A stretch of 64,000 bases of DNA from Maritimibacter sp. 55A14 (GCF_003122205.1 NZ_QEYE01000012.1:62001-126000); one strand, 5' to 3'. Positions 33,027 through 43,277 are shown, numbered from the stretch's first letter. Made by a program: numbers and translations. The notes: generated from the letters alone by a model not told the origin.

Positions 33027-35222
33027 TCAGTAGAAGCTCTGCGGGTCGATGTCGATGGACATCCGGACATTGGCGGGCAGCCGGATCTGCGCGGCCCAGG
33101 CGGCCAGCGCGGGCTGGAGCGCCGCACCCTTGGCCGCCTTGACCAGCAGCCGGACGCGGTGGCGGCCGCGAATGCGGGCTATGGGGGCGGGCGCCGGCCC
33201 GAAGACCTGCGCGCCGATCCGGCGCAGCGGCGCATCCGCCCGCGCGAGCCGGCCCGCGAGGTCGAAGACCGCCGGCGCGTCGGGCCCCGAGAGCACGATG
33301 CCCGCCATGCGCCCGTAGGGCGGCACGCCGGCGGCCTGGCGTTCCGCAGCCTCGGCGCGCCAGAAGCCTTCCTCGTCGCCCGACAGGATCGCCCGGATCA
33401 CCGGATGCTCGGGCTGGAAGCTCTGCAGGAGCGCGGCGCCGGGTTTTTCCGCCCGGCCCGCACGCCCGGCCACCTGGCGCATGAGCTGGAAGGTGCGTTC
33501 TGCGGCGCGCAGGTCGCTGCCCTGGAGCCCGAGATCGGCGTCGATCACGCCGACCAGCGTCAGGAGCGGGAAATTATGCCCCTTGGCCACGAGCTGGGTG
33601 CCGATGACGATATCCGCATCGCCCGCCGCGATTTCGCGGATTCGGGTCTTGAGCGCACGCGCCGAACCGAAGAGATCGGAGGACAGGACCGCGATGCGGG
33701 CCTCCGGAAAGAGCGTCGCGGCCTCTTCCGAGAGCCGCTCCACCCCCGGTCCGATCGGGGCGAGCCGGTCCTCCGCGCCGCAGGCGGGGCAGACCGAGGG
33801 CACCGGCTTCGTCTCGCCGCACTGGTGGCACATGAGCTGTTTGCGAAACCGGTGTTCCACCATGCGGGCATCGCACTGGTCGCAGCCGATCTGGTGGCCG
33901 CAGGCCCGGCAGATCGTCACCGGCGCGAAGCCGCGGCGGTTGAGGAAGAGCAGCGCCTGCTCGCCGGCCGCCAGCCGCGCCTCCACCGCCTTGCGCAGCG
34001 TCGGCGATATCCAGCGGTCGGAGGGCAGCGTCTCGGCCCGCATGTCGATGGCGGCAAGCTCCGGCATCACCGCGGCGCCGAAACGCTGCGGCAGGTCGAG
34101 CCGCGCGTATTTCCCCGCCTGCGCGTTGGCCCAGCTTTCCAGCGACGGCGTGGCCGAGGCCAGTACCACCTGCGCCCCGGCGATGGAGGCGCGCAGGACC
34201 GCCATGTCGCGGGCGTTGTAGAGCGCGCCGTCCTCCTGCTTGTAGGAGCTGTCATGTTCCTCGTCGACGACGATCAGCCCCAGGTCGCGGAACGGCAGGA
34301 AGAGCGCCGAGCGCGCGCCCACCACGAGCTGCGCGCCGCCCTCGCCCACCATGCGCCAGGCCCGGCGGCGTTCGGTCATGGTCACGCCGGAATGCCATTC
34401 GGCAGGGCGCGCGCCGAACCGCGCTTCCACGCGGGTCAGGAACTCCGCCGTCAGCGCGATCTCGGGCAGCAGCACCAGCGCCTGGCGACCTTGCGCCAGG
34501 CATTCGGCCACCGCTTCCAGGTAGACCTCGGTCTTGCCGGACCCGGTCACGCCCTTTAGGAGCGTCGTCGCGTAGCCGCCCGCGCTGAGCCCGGTGCGCA
34601 GTGCCGCCGCGGCCTCGGCCTGCTCGCCGGTCAGCGCCTTGCCCGCGCGCCCCGGATCGAGCCGTGGATAGGGCAGATCGCGCGGCGTGTCCTCCTCGAC
34701 CACCACACCCTGCCGGGCCAGTCCCTTGACGACCGAGGCGCTGACCCCGGCCAGGCCGGACAACTCGCCCAGGGTGAAACGCTGGGTGCTGTCCTCCTCA
34801 AGCAACGCGATCACCCGCTCGCGCGCGGATGTCATGCGGTCGGGCTCGGCCCCGCCCAGCCGGTAGACGCGGCGCATCGAGGGCGGATCGCCCAGGCCCG
34901 GCGCGCGGGTGGCCAGGCGCAGCATGGCGCTGAGCGGCGTCAGCGTATAATCGGCGGCGCGGGTCAGAAAATCCTGCATCTCGGCGCGCATCGGGGCCAC
35001 GTCGAGCACCCGGTGGACGGCGCGCAGCTTCGCGGTATCGAACCCGCCCTGCCCCGGCCCCCAGACCACGCCCGCCACCCGCCGCGGCCCCAGCGGCACC
35101 TCGACGAAGGCGCCGGCATGGCAGCCGCCCTCGGGCGCGGTATAGTCCAGCAGCCGGTCGAGCGGCTGGGCCGTCAGCACCGCCACGCGCGCGCCGGCAG
35201 GAAAAAAGCCCGGCCCGCTCAT
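33027..35222 (-). CDS. priA: Primosomal protein N' (replication restart helicase PriA)
   Basis: A 731-residue SF2 helicase: N-terminal 3'-DNA-binding domain, winged-helix region, Walker A GVTGSGKT near 221–228, DEEH box ([12 protein letters not shown]), and a zinc module with eight cysteines ([13 protein letters not shown]...CHQCG...CPACG). PriA recognises stalled forks and reloads DnaB. Length and motifs are normal. It is divergent from the transaldolase gene. Confidence 0.97.
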   Translation of the reverse strand: MSGPGFFPAGARVAVLTAQPLDRLLDYTAPEGGCHAGAFVEVPLGPRRVAGVVWGPGQGGFDTAKLRAVHRVLDVAPMRAEMQDFLTRAADYTLTPLSAMLRLATRAPGLGDPPSMRRVYRLGGAEPDRMTSARERVIALLEEDSTQRFTLGELSGLAGVSASVVKGLARQGVVVEEDTPRDLPYPRLDPGRAGKALTGEQAEAAAALRTGLSAGGYATTLLKGVTGSGKTEVYLEAVAECLAQGRQALVLLPEIALTAEFLTRVEARFGARPAEWHSGVTMTERRRAWRMVGEGGAQLVVGARSALFLPFRDLGLIVVDEEHDSSYKQEDGALYNARDMAVLRASIAGAQVVLASATPSLESWANAQAGKYARLDLPQRFGAAVMPELAAIDMRAETLPSDRWISPTLRKAVEARLAAGEQALLFLNRRGFAPVTICRACGHQIGCDQCDARMVEHRFRKQLMCHQCGETKPVPSVCPACGAEDRLAPIGPGVERLSEEAATLFPEARIAVLSSDLFGSARALKTRIREIAAGDADIVIGTQLVAKGHNFPLLTLVGVIDADLGLQGSDLRAAERTFQLMRQVAGRAGRAEKPGAALLQSFQPEHPVIRAILSGDEEGFWRAEAAERQAAGVPPYGRMAGIVLSGPDAPAVFDLAGRLARADAPLRRIGAQVFGPAPAPIARIRGRHRVRLLVKAAKGAALQPALAAWAAQIRLPANVRMSIDIDPQSFY

Positions 35223-35324
35223 CGCGCCGCCACGGCAGGGTATTCCCAGCGCGCCCCGGCTGCGTTAGAACGGCCCGCGAAGCAGCGCCCCAACCGGCGC
35301 CCCAGAAACAGCGGACGGGCCCCC

Positions 35325-35978
35325 ATGAAATTCTTCGTAGACACCGCCGATACCGACGCCATTGCCGAACTCAACGATCTGGGCATGGTCGATGGCGTGA
35401 CGACCAACCCCTCGCTCATCCTGAAGGCGGGGCGCGATATCCTGGAGGTGACGAAGGAGATCTGCGAGATGGTCGCGGGCCCGGTCAGCGCCGAGGTGGT
35501 CGCGACCGAGGCGGACGCGATGATCGCCGAGGGGCGGAAACTGGCCAGGATCGCGCCGAACATCGCGGTGAAGGTTCCTCTGACATGGGACGGGCTGAAA
35601 GCCTGCAAGACACTCACCGATGAGGGCAGCATGGTCAATGTCACGCTGTGCTTTTCCGCCAATCAGGCGCTGCTGGCGGCCAAGGCGGGCGCGACCTTCA
35701 TCAGCCCGTTCATCGGGCGGCTCGACGATATCAATCTCGACGGGATGGAGCTGATCGCCGATATCCGCACCATCTACGACAATTACGACTTCCAGACCGA
35801 GATCCTGGCGGCCTCGATCCGCTCGCCCAACCACGTGCTGGACGCAGCGCGCATCGGCGCCGATGTCGCCACGGTGCCGCCGGGCGTACTGAAGAAACTG
35901 GCGGACCACCCGCTGACCGAGAAGGGCCTGGAAACCTTCCTCAGCGACTGGGCAAAAACGGGGCAGAAAATTCTGTAA
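35325..35978 (+). CDS. Transaldolase / fructose-6-phosphate aldolase-like
   Basis: The ATG at 35325 gives 217 residues ([17 protein letters not shown]), the short transaldolase type (TalC/Fsa subfamily); upstream frame is antisense to priA. The Schiff-base lysine is K83 in NIAVKVPLT, and [21 protein letters not shown] and [11 protein letters not shown] are family blocks. It either transfers dihydroxyacetone units in the pentose phosphate pathway or cleaves fructose 6-phosphate. Sequence alone does not separate TalC from Fsa. Confidence 0.92.
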   Translation: MKFFVDTADTDAIAELNDLGMVDGVTTNPSLILKAGRDILEVTKEICEMVAGPVSAEVVATEADAMIAEGRKLARIAPNIAVKVPLTWDGLKACKTLTDEGSMVNVTLCFSANQALLAAKAGATFISPFIGRLDDINLDGMELIADIRTIYDNYDFQTEILAASIRSPNHVLDAARIGADVATVPPGVLKKLADHPLTEKGLETFLSDWAKTGQKIL

Positions 35979-36017
35979 CCCTGCGCTATACTTGCCGAAG
36001 CTGCTGAGGAGAGAGGC

Positions 36018-36734
36018 ATGAGTCAGACCGCCATGGAGATGGGCGATTTCCGGGATCAGATCATAGCGGACCCCGATATGGTGCTTGAGGATCCGGAGGT
36101 CATGAAGGCGCTGATCGCGGCGAACGAAAAGCATCTGGGCAACAATATCGTCGATCTGCGCGGCATCGCGATGGAACGGCTGGAGGCGCGGCTCGACCGG
36201 CTGGAGGACACGCATCGCAGCGTGATCGCCGCCGCCTACGAGAACCTCGCCGGGACGAACCAGGTGCATCGCGCGATTCTGACGATGCTCGATCCGGTGG
36301 AATTCGAGGCCTTCATCGCCAATCTCGCGGGCAACGTGGCCGAGACGCTGTGCGTCGAGAAGGTGCGGCTGGTGCTGGAATCGGCGCATCTCGACAGCGA
36401 CGAGACCCGCCCGGTGGAACGCAGCCTGGGCGATGTCGTGGCGCTGGTGCCGCCGGGCTGGACCGCCGAGTACGCGAGTTCCGGCCGCACACCGAGCACA
36501 AGGCAGGTCACGCTGCGGCAGGTCTCGGCCGCCAGCGCGGAACTGTATGGCGACAAGGCTGGCTGGGTCGGGTCGGAGGCGCTGCTCCGGCTCGATTTCG
36601 GCGAGGGGCGCCTGCCCGGTATGCTTGTGATGGGCGCCGAGGATCCGCACCAGTTCCGGTCCAACCAGGGCACCGACCTGCTGACCTTCTTTGGCGGTGT
36701 CTTCGAGAGGGTCATGCGCCGCTGGCTGGCGTAA
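36018..36734 (+). CDS. DUF484-family protein (GAF-like)
   Basis: A 238-residue protein with the DUF484 layout: an N-terminal helical part with the typical FRDQIIADPDMVLEDPEVM and NIVDLRGIAMERLEARLDRLE, then a GAF-like beta domain ending LLTFFGGVFERVMRRWLA. DUF484 genes commonly sit directly upstream of xerC in proteobacteria, as here (2-bp gap). The role is unknown; cytosolic. Confidence 0.88.
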   Translation: MSQTAMEMGDFRDQIIADPDMVLEDPEVMKALIAANEKHLGNNIVDLRGIAMERLEARLDRLEDTHRSVIAAAYENLAGTNQVHRAILTMLDPVEFEAFIANLAGNVAETLCVEKVRLVLESAHLDSDETRPVERSLGDVVALVPPGWTAEYASSGRTPSTRQVTLRQVSAASAELYGDKAGWVGSEALLRLDFGEGRLPGMLVMGAEDPHQFRSNQGTDLLTFFGGVFERVMRRWLA

Positions 36735-36736
36735 CC

Positions 36737-37651
36737 ATGCTGACCGAGGGCGCTCGCGACCTGCTGGAAGCCTGGCTGACCGGGTTGCGCGGGGTGGAGG
36801 GCATGGCCGAGAACACGGTCGAGGCCTACCGCGCCGACGTAACCTCGTGCCTGTCCTTTCTCAGCCTGCATCTGGGCGGCGAGACCGGCACCGGGCCCCT
36901 GTGCCGCATCACCCAGGCCGACATGCGCGCGTGGATGGCGCATGAGCGCCGGCGCGGCCTGTCCGCCCGGTCGCTGGCCCGCGCACTCTCGGCGGTCAAG
37001 AATTTCTACCGATGGTGGGCGGAACGCGAGGAGTTCGAGCCCACGGCGGTGCTGGCCGCGCGGGCGCCGCGTTTCCAGGCCAAACTCCCCCGCCCGCTGC
37101 CCGAACAGGCCGCCCGCGACATGATCGAGACGGTGGGCAGCCAGGCGCGTTCCGACTGGATCGCGGCGCGGGACATGGCGGTGCTGACACTTCTCTACGG
37201 CTGCGGGCTGCGAATATCCGAAGCGCTGTCGCTGACCCGCGGCGCGGTACCGCTGGGCGAGGTGCTGCGCATCCGCGGCAAGGGCGGGAAGGAGCGCGTG
37301 GTCCCGGTGATCGACGCGGCGCGACGCGCCGTGGACCGCTACGCCGCACTCTGCCCGTTCGAACGCGCGCCCGGCGACCCGCTCTTCCTTGGGGCGCGGG
37401 GCGGCGCGCTTGGGCCACGCGCCGTCGCCAAGGCGATGGAGACCGCGCGCATGCAGCTTGGCCTGCCCGCCACGGCGACGCCGCACGCGATGCGCCATTC
37501 CTTCGCCACGCATCTGCTCGCCGCGGGCGGTGATTTGCGGGCGATCCAGGAATTGCTGGGGCATGCCTCGCTCTCCTCCACCCAGGCCTATACCGGGGTG
37601 GATGCAGAGCGGCTCATGGCGGTCTATTCCCGCGCGCATCCGCGGAGTTGA
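36737..37651 (+). CDS. xerC: Tyrosine recombinase XerC
   Basis: A 304-residue tyrosine recombinase. The catalytic residues are all visible: R159 (CGLRISE), K182 (RGKGGKER), H250 and R253 (HAMRHSFATH), H276 (LGHASL) and Y285 (TQAYTGVD). The size, the DUF484 neighbour and the lack of any phage or integron context mark it as the housekeeping chromosome-dimer resolvase rather than an integrase. It acts with XerD at dif at the septum. No dif-like site was recognised in this window. Confidence 0.94.
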   Translation: MLTEGARDLLEAWLTGLRGVEGMAENTVEAYRADVTSCLSFLSLHLGGETGTGPLCRITQADMRAWMAHERRRGLSARSLARALSAVKNFYRWWAEREEFEPTAVLAARAPRFQAKLPRPLPEQAARDMIETVGSQARSDWIAARDMAVLTLLYGCGLRISEALSLTRGAVPLGEVLRIRGKGGKERVVPVIDAARRAVDRYAALCPFERAPGDPLFLGARGGALGPRAVAKAMETARMQLGLPATATPHAMRHSFATHLLAAGGDLRAIQELLGHASLSSTQAYTGVDAERLMAVYSRAHPRS

Positions 37652-37774
37652 CCGCCCCCCAAGCTGAAACAGACGTAACGAGGCTGTGTAATGATTTCAA
37701 CAGCCTTTGGGTCCAGAATGTCGCATAGCTGGTCGCGGAACGATCCAGTGATTACGGACAAGAAGGACTGATCC

Positions 37775-38371
37775 ATGACCCCCAAGTTTCTGATAGCCGC
37801 CGCCACGCTTGCCGGGGGACTTGCCTGGGCCAATGCCGGCGCCGCGCAGGTCGTCGAGGGCTGCGTGGCCAAGGGCGATCCCTACGAGATGAGCGATGCC
37901 GAGGTCAAAGAGCTTTACGATTGCGTCAAGGCCACGCTGGAGCGCTGCTACGCGTTGCGCGGCGACGAAATCGCCTCGACCTATCGCGAGTGGAAGGCGA
38001 CGGCGACCCGCCCCGGCGTGGCCGGCGTGCATGGCGAACGCTTCCTGATGACCTATGTCAACGACACGGGCTACGACGAATACACCAAGTTCGGCAGCGA
38101 CGGCGTCGAAATGCCGGTGGGTACGCTCATCGCCAAGGAGAGCTTCAAGGTCGATCCGGACTCCGGTGCGACCTCGGTCGGCCCGCTCTTCCTCATGGAA
38201 AAGGTGGCCGCCGGCACGGCCGACGAATACGGCAACTGGATCTATTCCGCGGTGCAGCCCAGCGGCGCGGAAATGAAGGTGTCGCAAGCGTATTGCAGCG
38301 GCTGCCACGCGGCCTTTGAAGGCCAGGACCATCTGGGCTACCCGCTGGAAGAAGTGCGCGTCAGCCACTGA
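37775..38371 (+). CDS. Cytochrome P460-family periplasmic haem protein
   Basis: A 198-residue protein with a signal peptide (1–24, ending AGAAQ). It has one haem c site, CSGCH at 174–178, near the C-terminus, and the upstream pattern ERFLMTYVNDTGY, MPVGTLIAKESFK, GPLFLMEK, NWIYSAVQPSG. This matches the cytochrome P460/cytochrome c'-beta fold. Family members bind NO or oxidise hydroxylamine; the true P460s cross-link a lysine to the haem, and K121 or K125 could be compared with it. Extra cysteines at 30, 50 and 58 lie in an N-terminal segment before the domain. A terminator follows. Confidence 0.78.
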   Translation: MTPKFLIAAATLAGGLAWANAGAAQVVEGCVAKGDPYEMSDAEVKELYDCVKATLERCYALRGDEIASTYREWKATATRPGVAGVHGERFLMTYVNDTGYDEYTKFGSDGVEMPVGTLIAKESFKVDPDSGATSVGPLFLMEKVAAGTADEYGNWIYSAVQPSGAEMKVSQAYCSGCHAAFEGQDHLGYPLEEVRVSH

Positions 38372-38401
38372 TCCCGCACAGCACCACCCCAAATCACGAA
38401 A

Positions 38402-38427
38402 CCCGGCAGGCGACTGCCGGGTTTTTT
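38402..38427 (+). terminator. Intrinsic terminator after the cytochrome P460-like gene
   Basis: A perfect 8-bp stem CCCGGCAG / CTGCCGGG with a GCGA tetraloop is followed by six Ts, 30 bp past the stop. Confidence 0.92.
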
Positions 38428-38488
38428 CGTGCCCTGCGGTGCAGGCTGCAACATTGATCTCGGCCCACATTTGCGCCATGACACGGCG

Positions 38489-39187
38489 ATGACACCTGAA
38501 ATGCGCGCCCTCTCCGTCCACCTGCTGACCGCGACCGGCGCGGTCTTCGCGATGCTGGCGATGCTGGCCGCCGTCAAGTCGGACTGGGCGATGATGTATG
38601 TCTGGCTGGTGGTCTCCTTCGCTGTGGACGGTCTCGACGGACCGCTGGCGCGCAAATACGAGGTCACGAAATACGCGCCGCAATTCGACGGCGTTCTCCT
38701 CGATCTCATCATCGACTACCTGACCTATGTCTTCATCCCGGCCTTCGCGCTTTTCGAGAGCGAACTCTTGCCGGGCTGGACGGGCTGGATCTGCATCATT
38801 GTCATCACCTTCGCCTCGGCCATGTATTTCGCCGATACCCGCATGAAGACGCCCAATAACAGCTTCTCGGGCTTTCCGGGCTGCTGGAACATGGTCGTGC
38901 TGGTCTTCTTCGCGCTGGAGCCCAGCTTCTGGGTGATCCTTGCGCTGGTGGTGCTGATATCGGGCCTGATGTTCACGCCGGTCGAGTTCGTCCACCCGTT
39001 CCGCACCCGCCGCTGGCGCCAGGTGACGCTGCCGGTGGCCTTCGCCTGGACCGCCTTTGCCGGTGCCGCGGCGTGGGAGGGCTTCGATCCCGGCCCGATC
39101 GTGCTGACCGGGCTCACCGCCACCACCATCTATCTCTTCTTCGCCGGCGCGCTCCAGCAGCTCATCCCCGTCCGCCGCCGGGCCTGA
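38489..39187 (+). CDS. pcs: Phosphatidylcholine synthase
   Basis: The ATG at 38489 gives 232 residues with about eight hydrophobic segments. The CDP-alcohol phosphotransferase motif is present in the Pcs form: DGLDGPLARKYEV followed by FDGVLLDLIIDYLTYV, placing the acidic metal-binding residues. Pcs condenses CDP-diacylglycerol with choline to form phosphatidylcholine in the inner membrane, a route typical of alphaproteobacteria. It sits close behind the P460 terminator and is convergent with ogt. An upstream in-frame start at 38429 is less likely since it precedes no hydrophobic or conserved sequence. Confidence 0.92.
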   Translation: MTPEMRALSVHLLTATGAVFAMLAMLAAVKSDWAMMYVWLVVSFAVDGLDGPLARKYEVTKYAPQFDGVLLDLIIDYLTYVFIPAFALFESELLPGWTGWICIIVITFASAMYFADTRMKTPNNSFSGFPGCWNMVVLVFFALEPSFWVILALVVLISGLMFTPVEFVHPFRTRRWRQVTLPVAFAWTAFAGAAAWEGFDPGPIVLTGLTATTIYLFFAGALQQLIPVRRRA

Positions 39188-39199
39188 ACGTCGCCGCGC

Positions 39200-39661
39200 T
39201 CAGATCAGCAGCCCCGCCGCGCCCTCGTGGCGCAGCAGCGCGATTTTCGTTTCCACCCCGCCGGCGCCGGAATAGCCCCCCAACCCGCCATCGGAGGCCA
39301 GCACGCGATGGCAGGGGATCAGGATCGGGATCGGGTTCGCGCCGCAGGCCTGGCCCACCGCCTGTGGGCTCGCGTCGAGCATCCGCGCGATGCGCCCATA
39401 ACTGCGCGTCTCGCCGAAGCGGATCGCCATCAGCGCCTCGAAGAGCAGATGCTGGAACGGGCTGGAGCGCGGCGCCATCGGCAGCGTGAAGGCGCGCCGC
39501 GTGCCGCCGAAATAGGCGTCGATCTGGCGCCGCGCCTCGTCCAGAAGCGGGCTGGCGTCATCGGCCAGCGCACCACCCCAGTCCAGCGCGGTGATATGAC
39601 CGTCCTCCTCGGTCAGCACGATGCGCCCCACGGGCGTCTCAAGACCCGCGCGCCGCATCAT
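39200..39661 (-). CDS. ogt: Methylated-DNA–protein-cysteine methyltransferase
   Basis: A 153-residue protein with the acceptor motif IPCHRV (C117), the recognition-helix region SYGRIARMLDASPQAVGQA with the intercalating arginine, and the ANPIPILIPCHRVL block. It removes alkyl groups from O6-alkylguanine in a suicide reaction. It starts 6 bp after the ileS stop and is likely co-transcribed. Two adjacent ATGs (39661, 39658) leave the start uncertain by one codon. Confidence 0.94.
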   Translation of the reverse strand: MMRRAGLETPVGRIVLTEEDGHITALDWGGALADDASPLLDEARRQIDAYFGGTRRAFTLPMAPRSSPFQHLLFEALMAIRFGETRSYGRIARMLDASPQAVGQACGANPIPILIPCHRVLASDGGLGGYSGAGGVETKIALLRHEGAAGLLI

Positions 39662-39667
39662 GCCGCA

Positions 39668-42649
39668 TCATCCCAGCGCGTCATTGCACCGCTTGCAGGT
39701 CGCGGGATGCGCGTGGCTGCCCACATCCGGCAGGATCTTCCAGCAGCGCTGGCATTTCTCGCCCTCCGCACGCTCGAAGACGACGCCTACGCCCTCGATC
39801 TCGGGCAGGCGGAACGCCTCGCCCGGTATCGGATCGCCGGTCAGCCAGATGCCGGAGGTGATGCAGATATCCGCGAAATCCACGGTCCGGAGCGCGGCCA
39901 GCACCTCCGCGTCGCGGACATGCACGACCGGCGCGGCCTCCAGCGAGGCGCCGATCACTTTGTCACGGCGCTGCACCTCCAGCGCGGCGGTGACCACGCG
40001 CCGGACCTTGCGGATACCGGCCCATTTCTGCGCCAGCGGCTCGTCACGCCAGTCGGCCGGGGTCTCGGGGAAATCCGCCAGATGGACCGAACTGTCCTCG
40101 CCTGGAAAGCGCTCCAGCCAGACCTCCTCCATCGTGAAGACGAGGATCGGCGCCAGCCAGGTGGTCAGCCGGTGAAAGAGGATGTCGAGCACGCTGCGCG
40201 CCGCGCGCCGCCCGGTGCTGTCCGCGGCATTGCAATAAAGCGCGTCCTTGCGGATGTCGAAATAGATCGCCGAAAGGTCCACTGTGGCAAAGGTGAAGAG
40301 CGCCTGGAAGACGCCCTGGAAATCGTATTTCGCATAGCCCGCGCGCACCGTGTGGTCGAGTTCCGCCAACCGGTGCAGCACCCAGCGCTCCAGCTCCGGC
40401 ATCTCGGCGGGCTCCAGCCGCTCGACCTCGGTGAAACCGTCGAGATTGCCCAGCATGAAGCGCATCGTGTTGCGCAGCCGGCGATAGCTGTCGGCCACGC
40501 CTTTCAGGATCTCCGGCCCGATGCGCAGATCGGCGGTATAGTCCGACTGCGCCACCCAGAGCCGCAGGATATCCGCGCCATACTGCTTGGTCACATCCTC
40601 CGGCGCGACCGTGTTGCCGAGCGACTTGGACATCTTCATGCCCTTCTCGTCCAGCGTGAACCCATGCGTCAGTACCCCGCGATAGGGCGCGCGCCCCTTG
40701 GTGCCGCAGGCCTGGAGCATCGAGGAATGGAACCAGCCGCGATGCTGGTCGGTGCCTTCGAGATAGAGATCGGCGATGCCGTCCTCGGCCCCGTCCGCGC
40801 GGTCGCGCAACACGAAGGCATGGGTCGAACCGCTGTCGAACCACACGTCGAGGATGTCGGTGACCTTCTCCCACTCCGCCGGGTCGTACTCGGGCTTCAG
40901 GAACCGCTCCGTCGCGTCGTCGCGGAACCACGCATCCGCGCCCTCGGTCTCGAACGCTTCGACGATGCGCGCATTCACAGCCGCGTCGCGCAGCAGGAAA
41001 CCGTCATCGGTGGGCCTGGCCCCCTTGCGGACAAAACAGGTCAGCGGCACCCCCCAGGCGCGCTGGCGCGAGAGCACCCAGTCCGGCCGGTTCTCGATCA
41101 TCGAATAAAGCCGGTTGCGCCCGGTCGCGGGCGTCCATTTCACCAGCTTGTCGATCGAGGCGAGCGCCCGCGCGCGGATCGTGCGGCCGTACTCGTCCTG
41201 TCCGTCGCCCACCTCGCGGTCGATGGCGGCGAACCATTGCGGCGTGTTGCGATAGATGACAGGGGCCTTGGAACGCCATGAATGCGGGTAGCTGTGCTTG
41301 ATCTTGCCGCGTGCGAGCAGCCCGCCGACCTCGGCCAGCTTGTCGATCACCGCCGTGTTGGCGTCTCCCTCCTTGCCGTTCTGCTTGAGAATCGCCTTGC
41401 CGCCGAAAAGCGGCAGGTCGTCGCGGAAACGGCCGTCTTCCATGACGTTGTAGGTGATGACCCGGTCGAGCATGCCGAGCCCGCGGTAAAGTTCGTACTC
41501 CTCCATCCCGTGCGACGGCGCACAATGCACGAACCCGGTGCCTTCCTCGTCGGTGACGAAATCGGCGGCGCGGAAATCGCGCAGGTCATCCCATTCGCCG
41601 TTCGATCCTTCGGCGTCGGCGAGGGGGTGTTGCAAGGACAAACCGGAAAGCTCCTCCGCAGTGACATCGCGCAGGCGGGTCCATTGATCGTCCTTGAGTC
41701 GCGCACGGCCCAGTACATCGCCCGCCAGCTTGTCGGCGAGGATGTATTTCTCGCCCACCTTCGCCCAGCATTCCTCCGGCACGCCGGTCACCTCGTAGAG
41801 GCCATAGGAGATGTCCTCGCCATAGACCACCGCCTTGTTCGAGGGGATGGTCCAGGGGGTCGTGGTCCAGATGACGACATAGATTGGTTGTTCGTTATGT
41901 TCCTCTATAACTGCAGCGATTGGCGGCAACATTGGAATATCTTCGCCGGGGCTCGTAACCTGCGCAGGAAAAACCTTGGGAACCGTTCTAAACTTCACCC
42001 AGATGGTGAAGCTTTCCTTGTCGTGATACTCCACCTCCGCCTCGGCCAGCGCGGTCTTCTCCACCGGCGACCACATCACCGGCTTGGAGCCCTGGTAGAG
42101 CGTCCCGTTCATCAGGAATTTCTGGAACTCCGCCGCGATCACCGCCTCGGCGTGGAAATCCATCGTCAGGTAGGGGTCGTCCCAGTTGCCGGTCACGCCC
42201 AGCCGCTTGAACTCGTCGCGCTGGATGTCGATCCAGCCCTCGGCGAAGCGGCGGCACTCCTGCCGGAAATCAACCACGTCGACCTTGTCCTTGTCGAGCC
42301 CCTTGGCGCGATACTGCTCCTCGATCTTCCATTCGATTGGCAGGCCGTGGCAGTCCCAGCCCGGCACGTAGCGCGCGTCGCGCCCCATCATCTGCTGGCT
42401 GCGCACCACCATATCCTTGAGGATCTTGTTGAGCGCGTGGCCGATATGCAGGTGCCCGTTGGCGTAGGGCGGGCCGTCATGCAGGATGAAGGGCTTGCGG
42501 TTTTCCTTACCGCGCAGCCGGTCGTAGACGCCGATCCGCGCCCATTTCGCCAGCCAGTCTGGCTCCCGCCTGGGCAGGCCTGCGCGCATCGGAAAGTCGG
42601 TCTTCGGCAGAAAGAGCGTGTCTTTGTAATCGGGCGTCTCGGCGCACAT
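39668..42649 (-). CDS. ileS: Isoleucyl-tRNA synthetase
   Basis: A 993-residue class Ia synthetase with the HIGH motif in PYANGHLHIGHALN, the CP1 editing domain including TTPWTIPSN, KMSKS in KGMKMSKSLGNT, and a C-terminal zinc finger (CQRCW...CKRC). It charges tRNA-Ile and edits misactivated valine. The layout is the normal bacterial type. Upstream it is divergent from the truncated haemoglobin gene. Confidence 0.98.
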   Translation of the reverse strand: MCAETPDYKDTLFLPKTDFPMRAGLPRREPDWLAKWARIGVYDRLRGKENRKPFILHDGPPYANGHLHIGHALNKILKDMVVRSQQMMGRDARYVPGWDCHGLPIEWKIEEQYRAKGLDKDKVDVVDFRQECRRFAEGWIDIQRDEFKRLGVTGNWDDPYLTMDFHAEAVIAAEFQKFLMNGTLYQGSKPVMWSPVEKTALAEAEVEYHDKESFTIWVKFRTVPKVFPAQVTSPGEDIPMLPPIAAVIEEHNEQPIYVVIWTTTPWTIPSNKAVVYGEDISYGLYEVTGVPEECWAKVGEKYILADKLAGDVLGRARLKDDQWTRLRDVTAEELSGLSLQHPLADAEGSNGEWDDLRDFRAADFVTDEEGTGFVHCAPSHGMEEYELYRGLGMLDRVITYNVMEDGRFRDDLPLFGGKAILKQNGKEGDANTAVIDKLAEVGGLLARGKIKHSYPHSWRSKAPVIYRNTPQWFAAIDREVGDGQDEYGRTIRARALASIDKLVKWTPATGRNRLYSMIENRPDWVLSRQRAWGVPLTCFVRKGARPTDDGFLLRDAAVNARIVEAFETEGADAWFRDDATERFLKPEYDPAEWEKVTDILDVWFDSGSTHAFVLRDRADGAEDGIADLYLEGTDQHRGWFHSSMLQACGTKGRAPYRGVLTHGFTLDEKGMKMSKSLGNTVAPEDVTKQYGADILRLWVAQSDYTADLRIGPEILKGVADSYRRLRNTMRFMLGNLDGFTEVERLEPAEMPELERWVLHRLAELDHTVRAGYAKYDFQGVFQALFTFATVDLSAIYFDIRKDALYCNAADSTGRRAARSVLDILFHRLTTWLAPILVFTMEEVWLERFPGEDSSVHLADFPETPADWRDEPLAQKWAGIRKVRRVVTAALEVQRRDKVIGASLEAAPVVHVRDAEVLAALRTVDFADICITSGIWLTGDPIPGEAFRLPEIEGVGVVFERAEGEKCQRCWKILPDVGSHAHPATCKRCNDALG

Positions 42650-42866
42650 GGGGCGTGGTCCTTGGCAGATCGTATCCTGGGGGTGCGAGGGGCGGCGCGA
42701 AGGCTCAAACGCCTGTATCCCGGCGGCTCATCTGGGTCAGAGCGCCGGGCCGGTAATTCGAATGATGATCGCGTGCGGATGCGTCATGGCGCGGTTATAC
42801 GCGGCAGGTGCAGGGCCGTCCAGAGGGGCGCTTGCGCGCGGGACCCGCAGGGTCCAGATAGGGGGC

Positions 42867-43277
42867 ATGACCTCCGCCCTGCCACCCCGTTTCGACATCA
42901 CCCGGCCCGAGATCGAGCGCGTCGTCACAGCCTTCTACGCGGCGGTGCGGCGCCATCCCGGCCTGGGGCCGGTCTTCGCCATACACATCGCCGACTGGCC
43001 CGCGCACGAGGCCCGCGTCACGGCCTTCTGGGCCGATTCCATCCTGCACGAACGCGGCTATGACGGCAGCCCGATGGTCGCTCACCTTGGCGCGGGAAAT
43101 GTCCGGCCGGGCATGTTCGCGACCTGGCTCGCGCTTTTCGACACCGTGCTGGCGACCGAGTTGCGCGCCGATCAGGCCGCGGCCTGGTCGGCGCTCGCCC
43201 ACCGCATCGGCAGAAGCCTTCGCGCCGGCGTAGTGGAACGCGACACGCTGCCGGGCGGCGTGCCGAAACTGCGCTAG
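42867..43277 (+). CDS. Group III truncated haemoglobin
   Basis: From ATG 42867 the protein has 136 residues; the frame is open to 42648 but the upstream part is not globin. The group III pattern is present: VVTAFYAAVRRHPGLGPVF, FWADSILHERGYDGSPM, H73 as the likely proximal histidine (MVAHLG), and MFATWLALF. Compared from memory with Campylobacter Ctb, the distal residues Y24 and H47 and the group-specific W87 are also kept. Roles suggested for the group are NO or peroxide detoxification and oxygen-linked functions. It is a single gene, divergent from ileS, followed by the intergenic repeat element. Confidence 0.86.
   Translation: MTSALPPRFDITRPEIERVVTAFYAAVRRHPGLGPVFAIHIADWPAHEARVTAFWADSILHERGYDGSPMVAHLGAGNVRPGMFATWLALFDTVLATELRADQAAAWSALAHRIGRSLRAGVVERDTLPGGVPKLR

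Noticed and set aside
36737..37651. Phage or island integrase, suggesting a mobile element.
   Set aside because: The DUF484 neighbour, length and all core motifs fit housekeeping XerC; no attachment repeats or mobile genes are near.
37681..37706. Hairpin AGGCTGT / ACAGCCT after xerC as a terminator.
   Set aside because: The loop is 12 nt and only TTT follows, too weak for a terminator call.
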